From contig OU452207.1 in assembly GCA_911728435.2 (NCBI GenBank), forward strand, positions 17,819,682 to 17,883,681: a stretch of 64,000 nucleotides of DNA. Direction: 5' to 3'. The position numbers and the translations under genes are program-made. Source of the DNA: Apoderus coryli (lineage: Eukaryota; Arthropoda; Insecta; Coleoptera; Attelabidae). Shown piece by piece: positions 29,785-41,238 of this stretch. Each line of letters opens with the position of its first letter. Within the stretch, counting starts at the first letter, position 1. Below the pieces are notes generated by a model, which saw only the letters and a program-made list of their open reading frames with translations, made no database searches and was not told where the DNA came from.

Positions 29785-32345
29785 AGTTTTATAATTTGAA
29801 GTGGAGTTTTATATTTTAATGACAAATTAAATTCGAATCTGCACAAAAATGAAATGAATATTTGAGTTTTGACTTTTATTAGTCATTATAAAAAAAATAT
29901 ATAGTTTTATTTTGCGACGTAAACCGTAAAATGATACATATTTTGGACTATTTATCAGAAAAATATTATATTGACGTATTATACATACAATTTACCTGAA
30001 ATATACATAAAAGCCACACAAAATTTGCTTACAAATTACTTAACAGCCAGTGCAGTCACAATCTTCGTTTGTTGGTTGCGTAATATTTTCATGCGACTTG
30101 AAGTCAACACAGTCTCTGAAGATTCCTGTACCTCTAGAATGAAATATTTGAAAAATAATGGATCCATGCATATGAAAAGACGTTCCGAATGAACTAGTAT
30201 TTCAAAGATTATGACTGGTAAGAGATATTTAGATAATCAATAAAAATAGCTTATCTGGTTTCTAGGCCATCCGGTTCTAGAATTTCTTCTCAACTGTAGT
30301 TCCTTAAGTTTTTAAGCCACTGACTAATGTATAAGAACTTACTTTACAGTATCAGACTTACAGTTTTATGTATGGTTTTATGTAATTTGCTTCAATATTT
30401 AATATTTATACAGTGGCTTTATTGTTTGTGCGGTTGACTAAACGGCTGCACGATAATAATGAAACTAACTGTACTCGAATCCCAGCACACACCATCACGA
30501 CGCTCGAGAGTGTATTTACCCTACATTGCTCAAGCAATCCTGTTGTTTACGTTTTTCCATCTTTTATACCCTTTTTCCACCATTTCTTTACCAGGACCGA
30601 ACTTCGTATAGTTTGTCTTGCCCGAACGCCACGCGAATTCCAACAAAAAAATTATTGTATAGGTGGGTACATTGCATATATATGGGAAATAAGAAGCTCA
30701 ACGTGTTAGAGCGAGCACAATTAGTTACTAAAAATAATAGGAACATAATTTTCGCCGATAAATAAAAATCCTTTATCTAGCAATGCATGAAGGTGGCTCA
30801 ATGCATAATCTCGAATTATACTTCGTTATACATTTTCTATCGAACGACAACAAGATGTATGTGGCGACATTTAGTGTGAGCAGGCAATATTACCGATGAA
30901 ACAAACGATGGCTGGACAAGAATTAACAACTCCATTGCCAACACTAGATACGCCAACAATACAACAAGATTCGGATTCTGAGAGAACATTTGATGGAAGT
31001 TAGTGCTGTTATCAATTAGTGATTTAAATAACGTAGCCAAAACTTTCGTTAAAATTCAGCCTATCTATTAATGTAGATCTCTGTATGTCATTAAACGGAT
31101 AATTATGGCAGGATAATTATTGATAATTGATTTTGATATAACTTAAGATTTGAAGAAATAGATAACGTTGATCATCTTCGAAATCAATTTTATATTCATG
31201 AAAAAGTACCTGCACATTTCTTGACTTAGTTCCCTGTTGGCCTCTGTGTCATCTAAGCTAAGCAGTTTAAAATCCAAATATGACGTATATAGAGTACACA
31301 AATCTTGTAACCTAAAACAAAAACGAATAAGGGTCATAAATATATTAATTACTGTAGAAAAGCTTTAAACCTTTTTCTCCAGTTTTCACCAACAACATGA
31401 TCAATATGGTATGTGCACTTATGCATGTCAGTCAGTATACTGTGATTTTTGTAAACTCTTAAGTCATAGCTAAAAGGAAACATTCTTAAATAATATTTGC
31501 CTATAAAATAAAATATCTCAGACTTATGAACAAAAAAAAAAGTTTAAACAACGAGGACAACCGCTTTTGAAGTCGGTTAATTCCTGCCTAAAATTGTTAC
31601 AAAACTAGAAATTTAAAAAAAAAAATATTTCCAACTTTATATCCAGACTGCGTCCTAAATTTCCTCGATTTCTAAAAATTTGCATTGTTCATACCAAATA
31701 GAACTCAACCAGCCAATATCTACAATATTTTTATATTATTTGTAAACAACGTAGTGGCATGAACTTTGTACAAGGTATCGTACTAATGTTGTCGAAATTC
31801 TGTTTCATATCAAACACTGAATTTGCTATATTCTATTCAAAAACAAGCAGTCGTTATGGCTCTACTGACGAATTTTCAAAACTCACCCAGCCTAGTCTAG
31901 CCCTTTCAGTCACTACGTCCCTCAGAAGAGATATCAATTTTCAACTCACACTATGATTTCTAAAGTAAAGGTTTAGATTCGAAAACACATTGTCCCTGTA
32001 GATGGACATGCTATCTCTATAGAAAAACAGTGTGCCGCTCTCTCACAACAGTGACATAGGTTTATAACTGATGGTTGAAATCAGCTGTTTGACTTCTTAT
32101 ACATGTGCCATTATCAGTGTATAATATAAATGTGACAATAATGTTTAAACGTACGCCTTTACTGAAATAGTGATATTGTGGGTAAGTCAAACCATTATGT
32201 AATTAGTCATTACGGTATTTCTAATATGACTGTAGTGGTACATCCACTACCTACCAACTACCACAACCTACCAACTCGGTAACATAAAAATTGGTGTAAA
32301 CATTGATGACCCTCAGACAGGACACCATGGTACCGAAATACAGAA
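29785..32345. other. Long stretch without a recognisable gene
   Basis: I find no family motif. The plus-strand frames at 29971-30192, 30413-30765 and 31759-31956 have no ATG-led, domain-like content I can support. A dispersed repeat copy lies at 30840-30965. Confidence 0.45.
30840..30965 (-). repeat. Dispersed repeat copy, inverted relative to 37.9-38.1 kb
   Basis: CGATGAAACAAACGATGGC, GAGCAGGCAATATTACC and CCATTGCCAACACTAGATACG are the complements of segments at 37925-38060, in reversed order. Confidence 0.65.
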
Positions 32346-32351
32346 CTAAAC

Positions 32352-33330
32352 GAAAGTTACATGTTGGCGTCATGTGAAGTCTACTGATAATCCTGCAGAT
32401 TTGTAATCACGTGGATGTTCAACAAACAAATGTGTTTAGATGAATTGATAACTGATATTGACATACCTGAAGCTAATTATATGTCATATCTTAATTGTGT
32501 TAATTATTCTACTACCACTGTAGTTAATTATAATATATAATTTATTTAAACATAATAAACCGTTATACAAAAAAAGTAATATCTTATCACTAACATAATT
32601 TCTAGATGAAAACATTATTAGAGTAGAAGGCAGATTAATAAATGCTCAACAATCATTTAATAAACGTTTTCCAATTATCTTACCAAAATTTCATAGATTA
32701 ACTTATATGCTTTTAAAACATGAGCATGAAAGTTTGCTTCATTGTGGCTTACAGCTGCTTCTAGGAAGCATACGTGATAAATTTTGGCCACTTTATACTA
32801 GAAATAGTTGTAAAAAAATAATCAAGGAATGTATTTGTTGTATAAAGACTAAACCAAAATTATCTACTAATGGGTGAACTTCCTGAATACTTATGCACCT
32901 TTTTTGAATGTGGGTGTGGATTATGGTGGTCCTTTCTTAATAAACGATAGACAAACACTTTCTTATTGGACGCAATACTGAACCCAATTTAATGGAAATA
33001 CCCGAAAACCGCCTGAAAAATATCGTCATCTCCAGCGAATGGTTGAACACTTTTGGAAACGATGGCAAAAAGAGTACCTTGGTGAACTACAAGTAGGTTC
33101 GAAATGGAATGAAAGGACGACTCAACCCTTGAAAATTAGGTCATTAATGCTGGTGCAAGACAGCGACAATCCTTTTGTATCAGAATACCCTTTGGCACGT
33201 ATTTTGAAGTTATATCTAGGATCAGATGGAGAATGTCGTGTGGTAGAAGTAAAAACTGAACATGGTCAATTTAAATGACCAGTTACGAAAATTTGTGTTT
33301 TACCAGTAGAATAACATGACATTCAGATAC
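32352..33330 (+). pseudogene. BEL/Pao retrotransposon remnant (RNase H end, integrase, C-terminal domain)
   Basis: In order: WRHVKSTDNPADL then SRG, the RNase H end of BEL/Pao Pol, with a stop after NPADL. About 32605-32875: ENIIRVEGRLINAQQSF, FPIILPKFHRLTYMLL, HESLLHCGLQLLLGSIRDKF, then CICCIKTKPK, the integrase H2C2 zinc module. About 32905: NVGVDYGGPFL, the start of the integrase core. About 33020-33300: VEHFWKRWQKEYLGELQ, VGSKWNERTT, the C-terminal domain typical of BEL/Pao Pol. Most of the integrase core is deleted and frames are broken. No LTRs were found. Confidence 0.85.
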
Positions 33331-33660
33331 ATTTTTCATTGTTTTAATTTTATTATGAACATTTTATTAATTTAATAACTTTATTCTTTATTAATTTGTT
33401 AATATTTAAAATTATTTTATGATAAAATACCTATAGTATTTCAAGGCCGGCGGTATGTAGAGAATTAAATATCATATATATAGTAGGTATAAAAATCTGT
33501 TGTCACCCCAAAACTTTCTCGACAAGTTATAATATAATCAAAAATATATGACCTGTGTAACGAAACAGAATTTTAATAATTATTATTATTATAATTGTAT
33601 TATTTTCATTATTTCCAATAAACTAACGTAACAAACTAACTACTTTAATCAAAAATTAGA
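33331..33660. other. AT-rich stretch, nothing recognised
   Basis: Simple AT-rich sequence without frames or repeats of note; possible remains of the BEL/Pao LTR could not be shown. Confidence 0.4.
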
Positions 33661-33667
33661 AAAAAAA

Positions 33668-33740
33668 GTATTGCCAGCGCTAGGACTCGAACCCGTAAAC
33701 TTCTGCATGCGATGCGAACGCCCTACCAATGACCCAACAT
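33668..33740 (-). tRNA. Degenerate tRNA-like sequence
   Basis: On the minus strand GGGTCATTGGTAGGGC is A-box-like and GGGTTCGAGTCC is a good B box with the normal spacing. The acceptor and D stems do not pair properly, so this is probably a tRNA-derived repeat head or tRNA pseudogene. Confidence 0.35.
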
Positions 33741-33889
33741 AAATCTGGTAATAAATATTGTATTTTATTTGTTATACTCGTATATTATATATGTTCCAAG
33801 TAACTCACTGGAGACATTTTAAACGAGAATTATGAGGGCAAATATCAAAAGTGACCTATCGCTGTAAATCAGATAAATGATTTAAAATG

Positions 33890-34165
33890 ATGTATCACTC
33901 GACCCCTACTGATATAGGAAAATTTAGCGGTTGTGTCCACCCCTATCATAGGGTTTAAGCAATTTCAACCAAAATCTAATGGCTTCATCCTAGGACTGCC
34001 CCAAACTCATATATCAAGCTCAATTGGGTAAAGCGTTTGGCCGCTATCGTGGTAGAATACATACAGACACACATACACACAGACAGACTTCCATCTGGAA
34101 ATGGTCTTCATCGTCTCAGGAAAATTCTAAATAGTTATATCCATCTTTATCTCTAATTTTTCAAA
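33890..34165 (+). repeat. Dispersed repeat (copy 1)
   Basis: Contains GGTTGTGTCCACCCCTATCA, AAGCGTTTGGCCGCTATCG, TGGTAGAATACATACAGACA and CCATCTGGAAATGGTCTTC. A diverged inverted copy is at 40050-40290, and its 3' third matches the foldback region at 26768-26890. No coding content; probably a non-autonomous DNA element. Confidence 0.75.
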
Positions 34166-35196
34166 AATCAGCAAAAAACCAACCAACCTAGTTTTAGAAT
34201 TGTTAAAACATCCCTTCTCGGTGCGTGACTGAAAGGCCTAGACTAATCGATACATTATTGTGTTTCGATCTGTTTTCCCTTACGTTGCTGCGACGCTTTA
34301 ATGCAACAAAATATTCCTTTCGATGTGAAGTTATTAAACATTTTTTGATTATGGTTTCATGTCGTCTTTTATTTTAAAGAAGAAGTTACTTACTTTTTAA
34401 ACCCAGAAGAGCATAAGTCCATTACGTTTCGTTGTAACTGATGTATTAAATCTTCTTTATCGTTTTTTACTTTACATTCTTTAATAGTATTTTTCACTAC
34501 TGCATCGATCTGTAAAAAATATCGATGTCCTAATTCTGATACCCTGTATCTGAAATTTTACCGATTTTTAGTTTTTCCGAGCAATGTAACTATGAGGCTA
34601 ATTGCACACACACCGATTTTGGGACGGCCGGTATAAAATCGGCCAATATTTTATCGGTACCAGGTGCTAGCACATTCACAGGATTTTTACCGGTCAAACT
34701 ATTAGTTGCTTTATTGTCGTGACACGAGGTTGTTGGATAATAATGAATCCAAAACGAGTTGTTGCTATGTGGTTATTTTATGGCTGTATTCAGCGCCGTA
34801 TAAGTAAGCGCAAGTGTTGGATTCATCCTATCAATCAAAGCAGAGAACACACGGGAACCTTCTACACTCTTTTTGAAGAACTAAGGCGTGATGGTAGTGA
34901 TTTTTTCAACTTCTTCAGAATGTCTATTGCATCTTTGGAGGAACTCCAGGAGAAGTTGAAAAATGAAATCCAACTTCAGAATACTAAAATGAGAAAATCT
35001 ATTTCTTCACGAGAAAGGCTTATTCTGACATTGAGGTACGTAGTTTGAGGTATCATTCAAGAAAGTATAGAGAACAAATAAACACACAAGTTACTTTTTC
35101 AAAATTGATTTAATTTTATTGTACATTTTACCTTAAAAATGTATACATGAAATGTGCAATAAAATTAATGTGAACCAATGTTTGCAAAATTCTTTT

Positions 35197-35850
35197 TCAG
35201 GTAAATAAAATTTTAACCAACTGTTTTGGTTGGAAGCTGTTAATTGCGCTGAATTGATTGGAATAAGACATTTGTGATGTGGAGGGACATGATTGATGCG
35301 GCGGATAGTGATAGTAGGAATGTGTTTGTTGTGGACGGAATGGAAGTTGAGCAGTGTTTTGACATTTGTTCTTTATTTCAGAAATTACTTCCAAAACGCC
35401 CATTTGGAATTCAAAAATTTAATTGTCGTCGAACTTGTTTAAATGTGGCAAAAGCCCTTGAACGAAAGAAATTTGAGGACTAAGTGGTGATTCTTCTAAT
35501 GCTTTTATCAGTTTTAGCTACACCTCATCAGACTAGCGACGTCTTTTGTGTTCTCGCGGTTTGGGGTTCTCACGGATAGTCTTCTTGGGGGTAGTGGGGC
35601 TTCGGGTAAAGTATCAACATCTTCGTCTTCATTGTTGTCTGTTCTACCTTCTAAACTTTCTGCAACTTCCCTCGTCTGGAAGAATTTATTAAGAAATTGC
35701 ATTTGGCCAGCGTATGCGTTATTCTTAATGTTACAGACACCATCTCCACTTTTCTTGCACTCTTTTAGCATCCTCTTCGACTTTGAGACGCATCTTGAGG
35801 ATTGCCCTATCTCTTCGTTACTTGTTTTCCTGCAACAATCATATCTAATC
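35197..35850 (-). pseudogene. MADF-like second Harbinger protein, nested in the transposase intron
   Basis: Minus-strand frames give KECKKSGDGVCNIKNNAYAG and MQFLNKFFQTREVAES (35771-35700), resembling the end of a MADF/Myb-like DNA-binding domain. An acidic/Pro linker (DNNEDEDVDTLPEAPLPPRR) follows, and a Gln/Pro/Ser/Tyr-rich tail (35403-35197; QQTHSYYHYPPHQS). Harbinger elements usually carry such a second protein, which helps the transposase reach the nucleus and bind DNA. The frame is broken and the first half of the domain is missing. The gene lies antisense inside the transposase intron. Confidence 0.55.
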
Positions 35851-36278
35851 AGTGTTTTAAATTGTAAACCTCTTCATAAAGCATGATATTGATACTAAGC
35901 CAATTTTTGCCAGATATCTAGCTAGTGGGTGTACCTTTACCGACCTGCATTACTCCCTCAGAGCTGGGTTTTCTACTGCAAGGAAAATAGTTAACGAAAT
36001 ATGCCAAGCTATCTGGTTAGTTATGAAGAAGTGTATACGTGAACTCTCTAAAGATTATCTTGAAACCATTGCTTCTGATTTTGAAAACAATGTCAATTTT
36101 TCACATTGAATAGGTGCTGTTGACGACAAACACGTTCGAAAAAATGGCCCGATAAAAAGTGTTTTTTAATTACAAAGACTGATTCAAAATATCGTTTTGT
36201 TTATATAATAATATACTTACAATAAAACAAAAATCATCGTCTCCACTATTTAATACAAAAATTATGTCAAAGGGACAT

Positions 36279-36305
36279 GTTTCGGAGACTCAGCTTCATC
36301 ATCAG
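36279..36305 (-). other. Hammerhead-like core motif (copy 4)
   Basis: Minus strand CTGATGA...CCGAAAC, inside the sequence that replaced the middle of the Harbinger transposase. The stem between the two parts is poor. Confidence 0.2.
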
Positions 36306-37314
36306 CTTTGGTGGTATAAAATGCTCACTTGGTGAAGGCAGAGCTCCTAACAGACTAAATTAATAAGGCCCTACGGTGGAACACACCTAACACTTGAAAA
36401 GAGAATATTTAACTGTTGTTTGTGTTGGGCTCGGCGTTATACCGAGTGTGCTTTTGGGATATTGAGCAACAAATGGCGCATCTTTCACAGGCCTATAAAC
36501 GTTGAACCGGATTGTGCAATTGAAATTATAAAAGCGTGCATTGTTCTGCACAATTTTGTTCGTGACCGGGACGGTTATTTGCCAGAAGATACAACAACAA
36601 TAAGTGGTTTGGAAGATTTACCAAGAGACCTAACAGCAAGGGGTGGTCCACAAGCTAACAACGTTCGAAAAATAGTATGTCCATATTTTGTAAGACATAT
36701 CGGGGCAGTTCCCTGGCAAATGAGTAAGATATGAGTAAGTATAAAAGGTACGGTAAGTTTTAATTTGTTGAGATTGTTGGGTACATTTTCAGCTTGTTGT
36801 ATTCTATATAATATTCTATCAATATTTACTATGTTTAATAAGCCATGCATTCTAAACAAGACATTAGGATGAATAAAATATGACATACAGGAAACTACTT
36901 ACCAAATGTATTTTTTTCCTTATCCCCCATAGCCTCAAAATCGTCTTTCAGAGCACACCAAACTTCTCTCGTTCCTGCTAAGATTCCTATCTTTAAATGT
37001 ATATAAAGTTTTATCCCACAAAACAGGTCTTGCCTCCACTAACGAAATAAGGACATTACTATTAATGACATCACCCATTGTGATCATAATTACCACGCAC
37101 TACTAAAACTAGTTTATCGACTGGAATGGCCGGTAAAAAAAACCGGTGTTTGTGCAAGCGTGTATTTAGTCACGTACGCCACTACTTCTCGGTATTGGCC
37201 GGCAATCCAGTGGCAGTGGACGCCTGTTCACTGGGATTTTACCGGGACTATTGGTATTTGGACGACCGGTATAAAATCGGCCGTCCAAAATCGGTGTGTG
37301 TGCAATTAGCCTAA

Positions 37315-37845
37315 CCATTGTGGAAATATTTTTAAATCAATAATAATAATACATATTTAGTTGTTTCGCAGATGTTTACGTGGCGCGTCGCTTCGGCAGT
37401 AATACGAGTATCAGAGTTTGTGCAAAAATTTACTAAAGTTAAGCAAATTATGTTTATATTGTATTTCTATATTTAGGTAAGTAATGTAATTTAACAGATA
37501 TTTTATTAAGCGAATGTAAAAAGGGCTTAAAAACTAAAAATAAAACATACTTCCTAAACATAGAAGAAATATTGCCTATTTATTTATAGCTTTGATAGAA
37601 TATAACCGATAAAATGTATCAAAAAAAACTTGCTTCCATAGGCGTTCGTAAACAGTGGAATAGAGGTAAAAAAAATTCCTATATAAACTTATTCGAAATA
37701 TGGATTAATTTTTTATAGAAGAATTGTTTCACACCGGCATTCACAAATCGTGAAAAAAGGCGTCAAAAATAAACAAAAATATATATTCCCCAAACATACG
37801 ACAAAATTTGGTTAATTACATATAGTTTTGCTGATATAAAAATAG
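37315..37845. other. AT-rich stretch, nothing recognised
   Basis: No frame or repeat with support. Confidence 0.4.
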
Positions 37846-37847
37846 TG

Positions 37848-38290
37848 TAAAGCAAATTTTCAAAATAACTTAAAGTCTTGTTACAGTATGTAACAAATAA
37901 TTCATAAATAAAGCCTCCCGCCAGGGAATGCTGACGTATCTGGTGTTGGCAATAGGATGTAATAGAGTTGTTACTTCTTGTCCGGCCATCGTTTGTGTTT
38001 GTTTCATCGGGCATATTGCCTGCTCAAACTAGATGTCGCCACAAACATGTTGTTGTCATTCGTCTCTCGTGCTAGTATAAGGTCTTGGTAAATGTTGGAA
38101 ATTTGAATTGCACTGCCTGCCGATCACCACTGATGAACTGTGGCTCAACGAAACGGCCCCTCTGGTGAAAGCATGGTAGTGTGAAGCAAATTTCCAACAT
38201 ACTTAAAGTCTTGTTACTTTATGTAACAAACAATCCGTAAATAACGCATCCCGCTAAGGAATTCGAGCGTATTGGTGTTGGCAATAGGAT
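37848..38290 (+). repeat. Two direct copies of a ~115-bp repeat, with a dispersed segment between
   Basis: CTTAAAGTCTTGTTAC, ATGTAACAAA, CCTCCCGCC(A)GGGAAT and GGTGTTGGCAATAGGAT occur at 37850-37960 and again, diverged, at 38172-38290. The part between them (37925-38060) also occurs inverted at 30840-30965. A hammerhead-like motif lies between the copies at 38130. Confidence 0.65.
38130..38154 (+). other. Hammerhead-like core motif (copy 5)
   Basis: CTGATGAACTGTGGCTCAACGAAAC: both core halves are present, the stem is degenerate. Confidence 0.25.
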
Positions 38291-38538
38291 AAAAATATAT
38301 CATATAATATAAAAATCTATATCCACGATAACTCAAAACTCACTTAACAGATTTTTAACAAATTTAATACACAGAGAAGACAAGAATAGTGTTCTCGAAT
38401 ATTATTCATTAATTCTATTGACTGCGTTTCTTAGATTAGCACAATTTTTTAAACTGTGTTGTGTTTGTAAACGTGAAGTCCTGTGAAATATATGTAATTT
38501 TATTGTAAAAAAAGAAAGATATTTTATATAATAATGAC

Positions 38539-38568
38539 CTGAAGAAGGCGATAAACCATCACCTAAAC
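38539..38568 (+). other. Hammerhead-like core motif (copy 6)
   Basis: CTGAAGA, then GGCGAT and a 3' strand mutated from ATCGCC to ATCACC, then TAAAC where the inverted partner at 39279-39308 has GAAAC. Confidence 0.35.
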
Positions 38569-38709
38569 GTAGTCAATAAAGTAGAAATGGATTTCGCAAT
38601 GTTCAGTATACTAGCTAGGTAAGTTAATTTTTTGGTGTCGAATTTCTTTCTCGATTGTAGATTGCATCGAGTCAACTGCCATTTGAGTGTGACTTGAAGC
38701 TTTATTTGC

Positions 38710-38738
38710 TTGAAGAAGCCTTAATGAAAAGGCGAAAC
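38710..38738 (+). other. Hammerhead-like core motif (copy 7)
   Basis: TTGAAGA, stem GCCTT/AAGGC, GAAAC; the first core base is T instead of C. Confidence 0.35.
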
Positions 38739-39278
38739 GTCGCACTAAAAGCTGATTGTTGTTTGTATGGACGTTCTAAGACCCAATATAATTAATACAC
38801 ATATTTCAGAATATGCCAGAAAATATTTTGTGCAACTTTAGGCCTTAAAAAATGAACAGTACTATCTTGGATAGATGAATGGAAGTCGGTTAAATATGTC
38901 ACCGAACCAAAATCAAGTAATAAAAGCTCTGTTGGAACAGACCGTTTTAGATTAAAAAAAGAAGCTGCCTACGAGTTTCTTGATTAACTAAAATGGAAAG
39001 GCATTACTGTAGAATTAGGTCCATGACCAAAATTTAGCGAAATGATTTTTTATAGTGACGGATGCACTAGTCAAACATAAACTGCACCCTTGCGAACGCA
39101 TTCGTCAATTTAGCGCAAATTTACACAAGGGTCAGCTTCAAATAAAAGTAATTACTCAGAAGTCACACTCAAATGGAAGTTGCACTCTACAATCGAGAAA
39201 GAAATTCGACACGAAAAAATTAACTTACCTAGCCAGTATACTGAACATTGCGAAATCCATTTCTACTTTATTGACTAC

Positions 39279-39308
39279 GTTTCGGCGATGGTTTATCGCC
39301 TTCTTCAG
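39279..39308 (-). other. Hammerhead-like core motif (copy 8, best preserved)
   Basis: Minus strand CTGAAGA, stem GGCGAT/ATCGCC with loop AAACC, then GAAAC and GTAGTC. The core fits CUGANGA/GAAA with a perfect 6-bp stem II, but an extra A follows CTGAAGA and no convincing stem I is visible. Confidence 0.45.
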
Positions 39309-39439
39309 GTCATTATTATATAAAATATTTTTCTTTTTTTACATTAAAAATACATATATTTCACAGGACTTCACGTTTAGAAACACAACACAGTTTAAAA
39401 ATTTTTGCTAATCTAAGAAACGTAGTTAATAAAGTTACA

Positions 39440-40045
39440 CAAGCGAAATGTAACTTTTCGCTAAAAATTAAAAAAAATTGTTTTCAAGAACCTGAAACCT
39501 AAAGAAAAAAAATTAAACGGAAAAATGGTTCAAGAACATAAAAAAAGAAACATAATTTTTTCAATAACTTTGAGGAAATTAAGTTTTATAATTCAATAAG
39601 ACCAGGTGTCTAAAGGAGAACCTGTGGTAGGTAACAGACATTAAAGCGTTACACTATTTAAACAATGGAATTATACAGTATAAGTTAAAGCACTCTGATA
39701 ATTGGAAAGTATTACCTAAAAGAATTTCCAAATTACGAAAAATGTATAAATTTCATTAGCTACCACGTGTATATAATGAAGGAAGAAAGATTAAGCGAAA
39801 ATCATTTTCACTGGCACATAACCTACTTCTACAAATTACATGTTGCGCCTGTAATCTTGAAAAACTGCCTAGGTTGCTCAACAATATTACGTTTGTATAA
39901 TGAAAGAAAAATTAATAGCGATTTACAGCAGTTAAAATCTAGCTTGCACCTCAATTATTATAAATGGTACGATGATATACCGCATGGATGAAGAGTTTAT
40001 TGATTATATTTTTACTTTCCCGCACACGGAAAAAATAATTTGAGA
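39440..40045. other. Unassigned stretch with a short open frame
   Basis: A plus-strand frame at 39767-39991 gives HFHWHITYFYKLHVAPVILK and LRLYNERKINSDLQQLKSSL, ending at TGA. It has an ATG and a protein-like composition but no motif I recognise. Confidence 0.25.
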
Positions 40046-40049
40046 TATA

Positions 40050-40290
40050 GACGGATATAACCATTTTGAGAGCTGAGACGATTAAGACCATTTCCAGATG
40101 GAAGTCTATCTGTCTGTATGTATTCTACCACGATAGCGGCCAAACGCTTTAACCAATTCAGCTAAATCTTGGTATATGAGTTTGGGGGACTCCTAGGATG
40201 ACCCCATTAGTTTTTCGTTGAAATGTCTTAAGCCCTGTGATAAGGGTGGACACAACCACTAAATTTTGACAACCGATTTTTATATTTGTA
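40050..40290 (-). repeat. Dispersed repeat (copy 2, inverted)
   Basis: Complement of the 33.9-34.2 kb repeat: TTCCAGATGGAAGTC, TACCACGATAGCGGCCAAAC and GGGTGGACACAACC appear in reversed order. Confidence 0.75.
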
Positions 40291-40393
40291 TGTGTCAATT
40301 ATTAATTTTACAAGAAGTTATATTATTTAGTATAATTTAGTTAAATTTATATTTATTTTTGGTTTAATAAAGTATTTCAATTACTAAATATTT

Positions 40394-41238
40394 TCTACTG
40401 GTTTAGAGACGCGTCAAAAACCGAAAGTGGAAGTGGTGCAGGAATATATAGTGAGACAAGGAACACGAATCTAAGATTCTCACTGGGGAAAAACACATCC
40501 GTATTTCAAGCGGAAGTGTTTGCAATTCTGCAGTGTGCAAAATTAAACAGATTGAGGGCTTATACAAACAAGCGAATCAATATATGTTCAGATAGCCAGG
40601 CGGCCTTAAGGGCTCTGAGAAGCCCCAAGGTTACAACTAAACTGGTATGGGAATGCCAACCAGAACTTATGGCCTTGGCGGACCACAATAACCCTATTCT
40701 AGTGTGGGTCCCGGGGCACTCGGGAATATAAGGCAACGAGAGAGCGGATTGGCTGGCTAGACAAGCCTCTGAAACCACATATAATGCCACGGAACCTGCG
40801 CTGGGCTTGTCTAAAAGAACGGCGAGGGAACTCCTCAAGTGCTAGGCCAAAAGCGAGCACCAGAGATATTGGGAACATATTCCCAAGCAGGAGCATGGGA
40901 AGAGGTTCATACCTGGTGCAGCAACAAAACACACTGAAAAACTGCTATCATTAAGCAGGAGTCAAATGCGAATAACTATGGGACTCCTTACTGGGCATTG
41001 CGCTCTGACAGACCACCTAAATAAGATGGAGCCGCATAACGGGGACCTGCAATGCAGATTGTGTAATGGGGAAGTTGAAACAGCTTACCATGTAATATGT
41101 GAGTGTGTAGCTCTACAACGAAGACGTCACGCTATTTTTGTTCATGCGCTGATTGCGCCAGAAGATATCGACACCCAACACATAACTGATCTCCACAAGT
41201 TAGTGGAGGGTACAGGGCTGCTGGATTGGGTGGCATAA
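40394..41238 (+). pseudogene. LINE RNase H domain and C-terminal zinc knuckle
   Basis: One frame runs from FRDASKTESGSGAGIYSE through SVFQAEVFAILQCAKL, NICSDSQAALRALRSP and PILVWVPGHSGI-stop-GNERADWLA, the four catalytic blocks of the RNase H that follows the reverse transcriptase in I-superfamily LINEs. It goes on to RITMGLLTGHCALTDHLNK and a CCHC knuckle CRLCNGEVETAYHVICEC. In-frame stops interrupt at about 40730 (TAA) and 40843 (TAG); the true end is TAA at 41236-41238. The reverse transcriptase and endonuclease are absent, so it is a 5'-truncated copy of a family like the one at 49.5-52 kb. Confidence 0.88.

Larger units (their letters stand above)
34743..36734 (+). pseudogene. Harbinger transposase (two exons, broken)
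   Basis: ATG at 34743. Exon 1 (to 35035) has KCWIHPINQSREHTGTFYTL, FFNFFRMSIASLEEL and SSRERLILTLR. A donor GTACGT at 35036 and an acceptor CAG ending at 35913 define an 878-bp intron; joining them gives LTLR then YLASG, exactly as in the family. Exon 2 continues YSLRAGFSTARKIVNEI and the first catalytic block VNFSH-stop-IGAVDDKHV, where a TGA replaces the usual Cys codon. The middle catalytic part is missing and replaced by unrelated sequence (about 36181-36410). The C-terminus returns at 36421: RRYTECAFGILSNKWRIFHR and ACIVLHNFVRDRDGY. Confidence 0.88.
34596..37311 (+). mobile_element. PIF/Harbinger DNA transposon, decayed
   Basis: Terminal inverted repeats begin GGCTAATTGCACACACACCG (34596 onward; complement ending at 37311) and agree over about 34 bp with one indel. 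The subterminal CCGGTATAAAATCGGCC is repeated at both ends. The flanking triplets are TGA (left) and TAA (right), close to the TWA duplication of this superfamily. Inside are a broken transposase on the plus strand and fragments of a MADF-like second protein on the minus strand. Confidence 0.85.
38405..39430. repeat. Long inverted repeat, probably Penelope-type terminal repeats
   Basis: About 38405-38690 and 39165-39430 are inverted copies (for example ATTGACTGCGTTTCTTAGAT, GTGAAGTCCTGTGAAATATA, CTTTCTCGATTGTAGA and their complements). The ~475-bp centre holds another hammerhead-like motif at 38710 and no intact gene. Each arm carries a hammerhead-like core. Terminal repeats in inverted orientation with hammerhead motifs are a known Penelope-like arrangement, so this may be such a remnant. 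Confidence 0.65.

Noticed and set aside
30413..30765. Two overlapping plus-strand frames of about 80-100 codons
   Set aside because: Different frames over the same bases, ordinary chance length, no motif.
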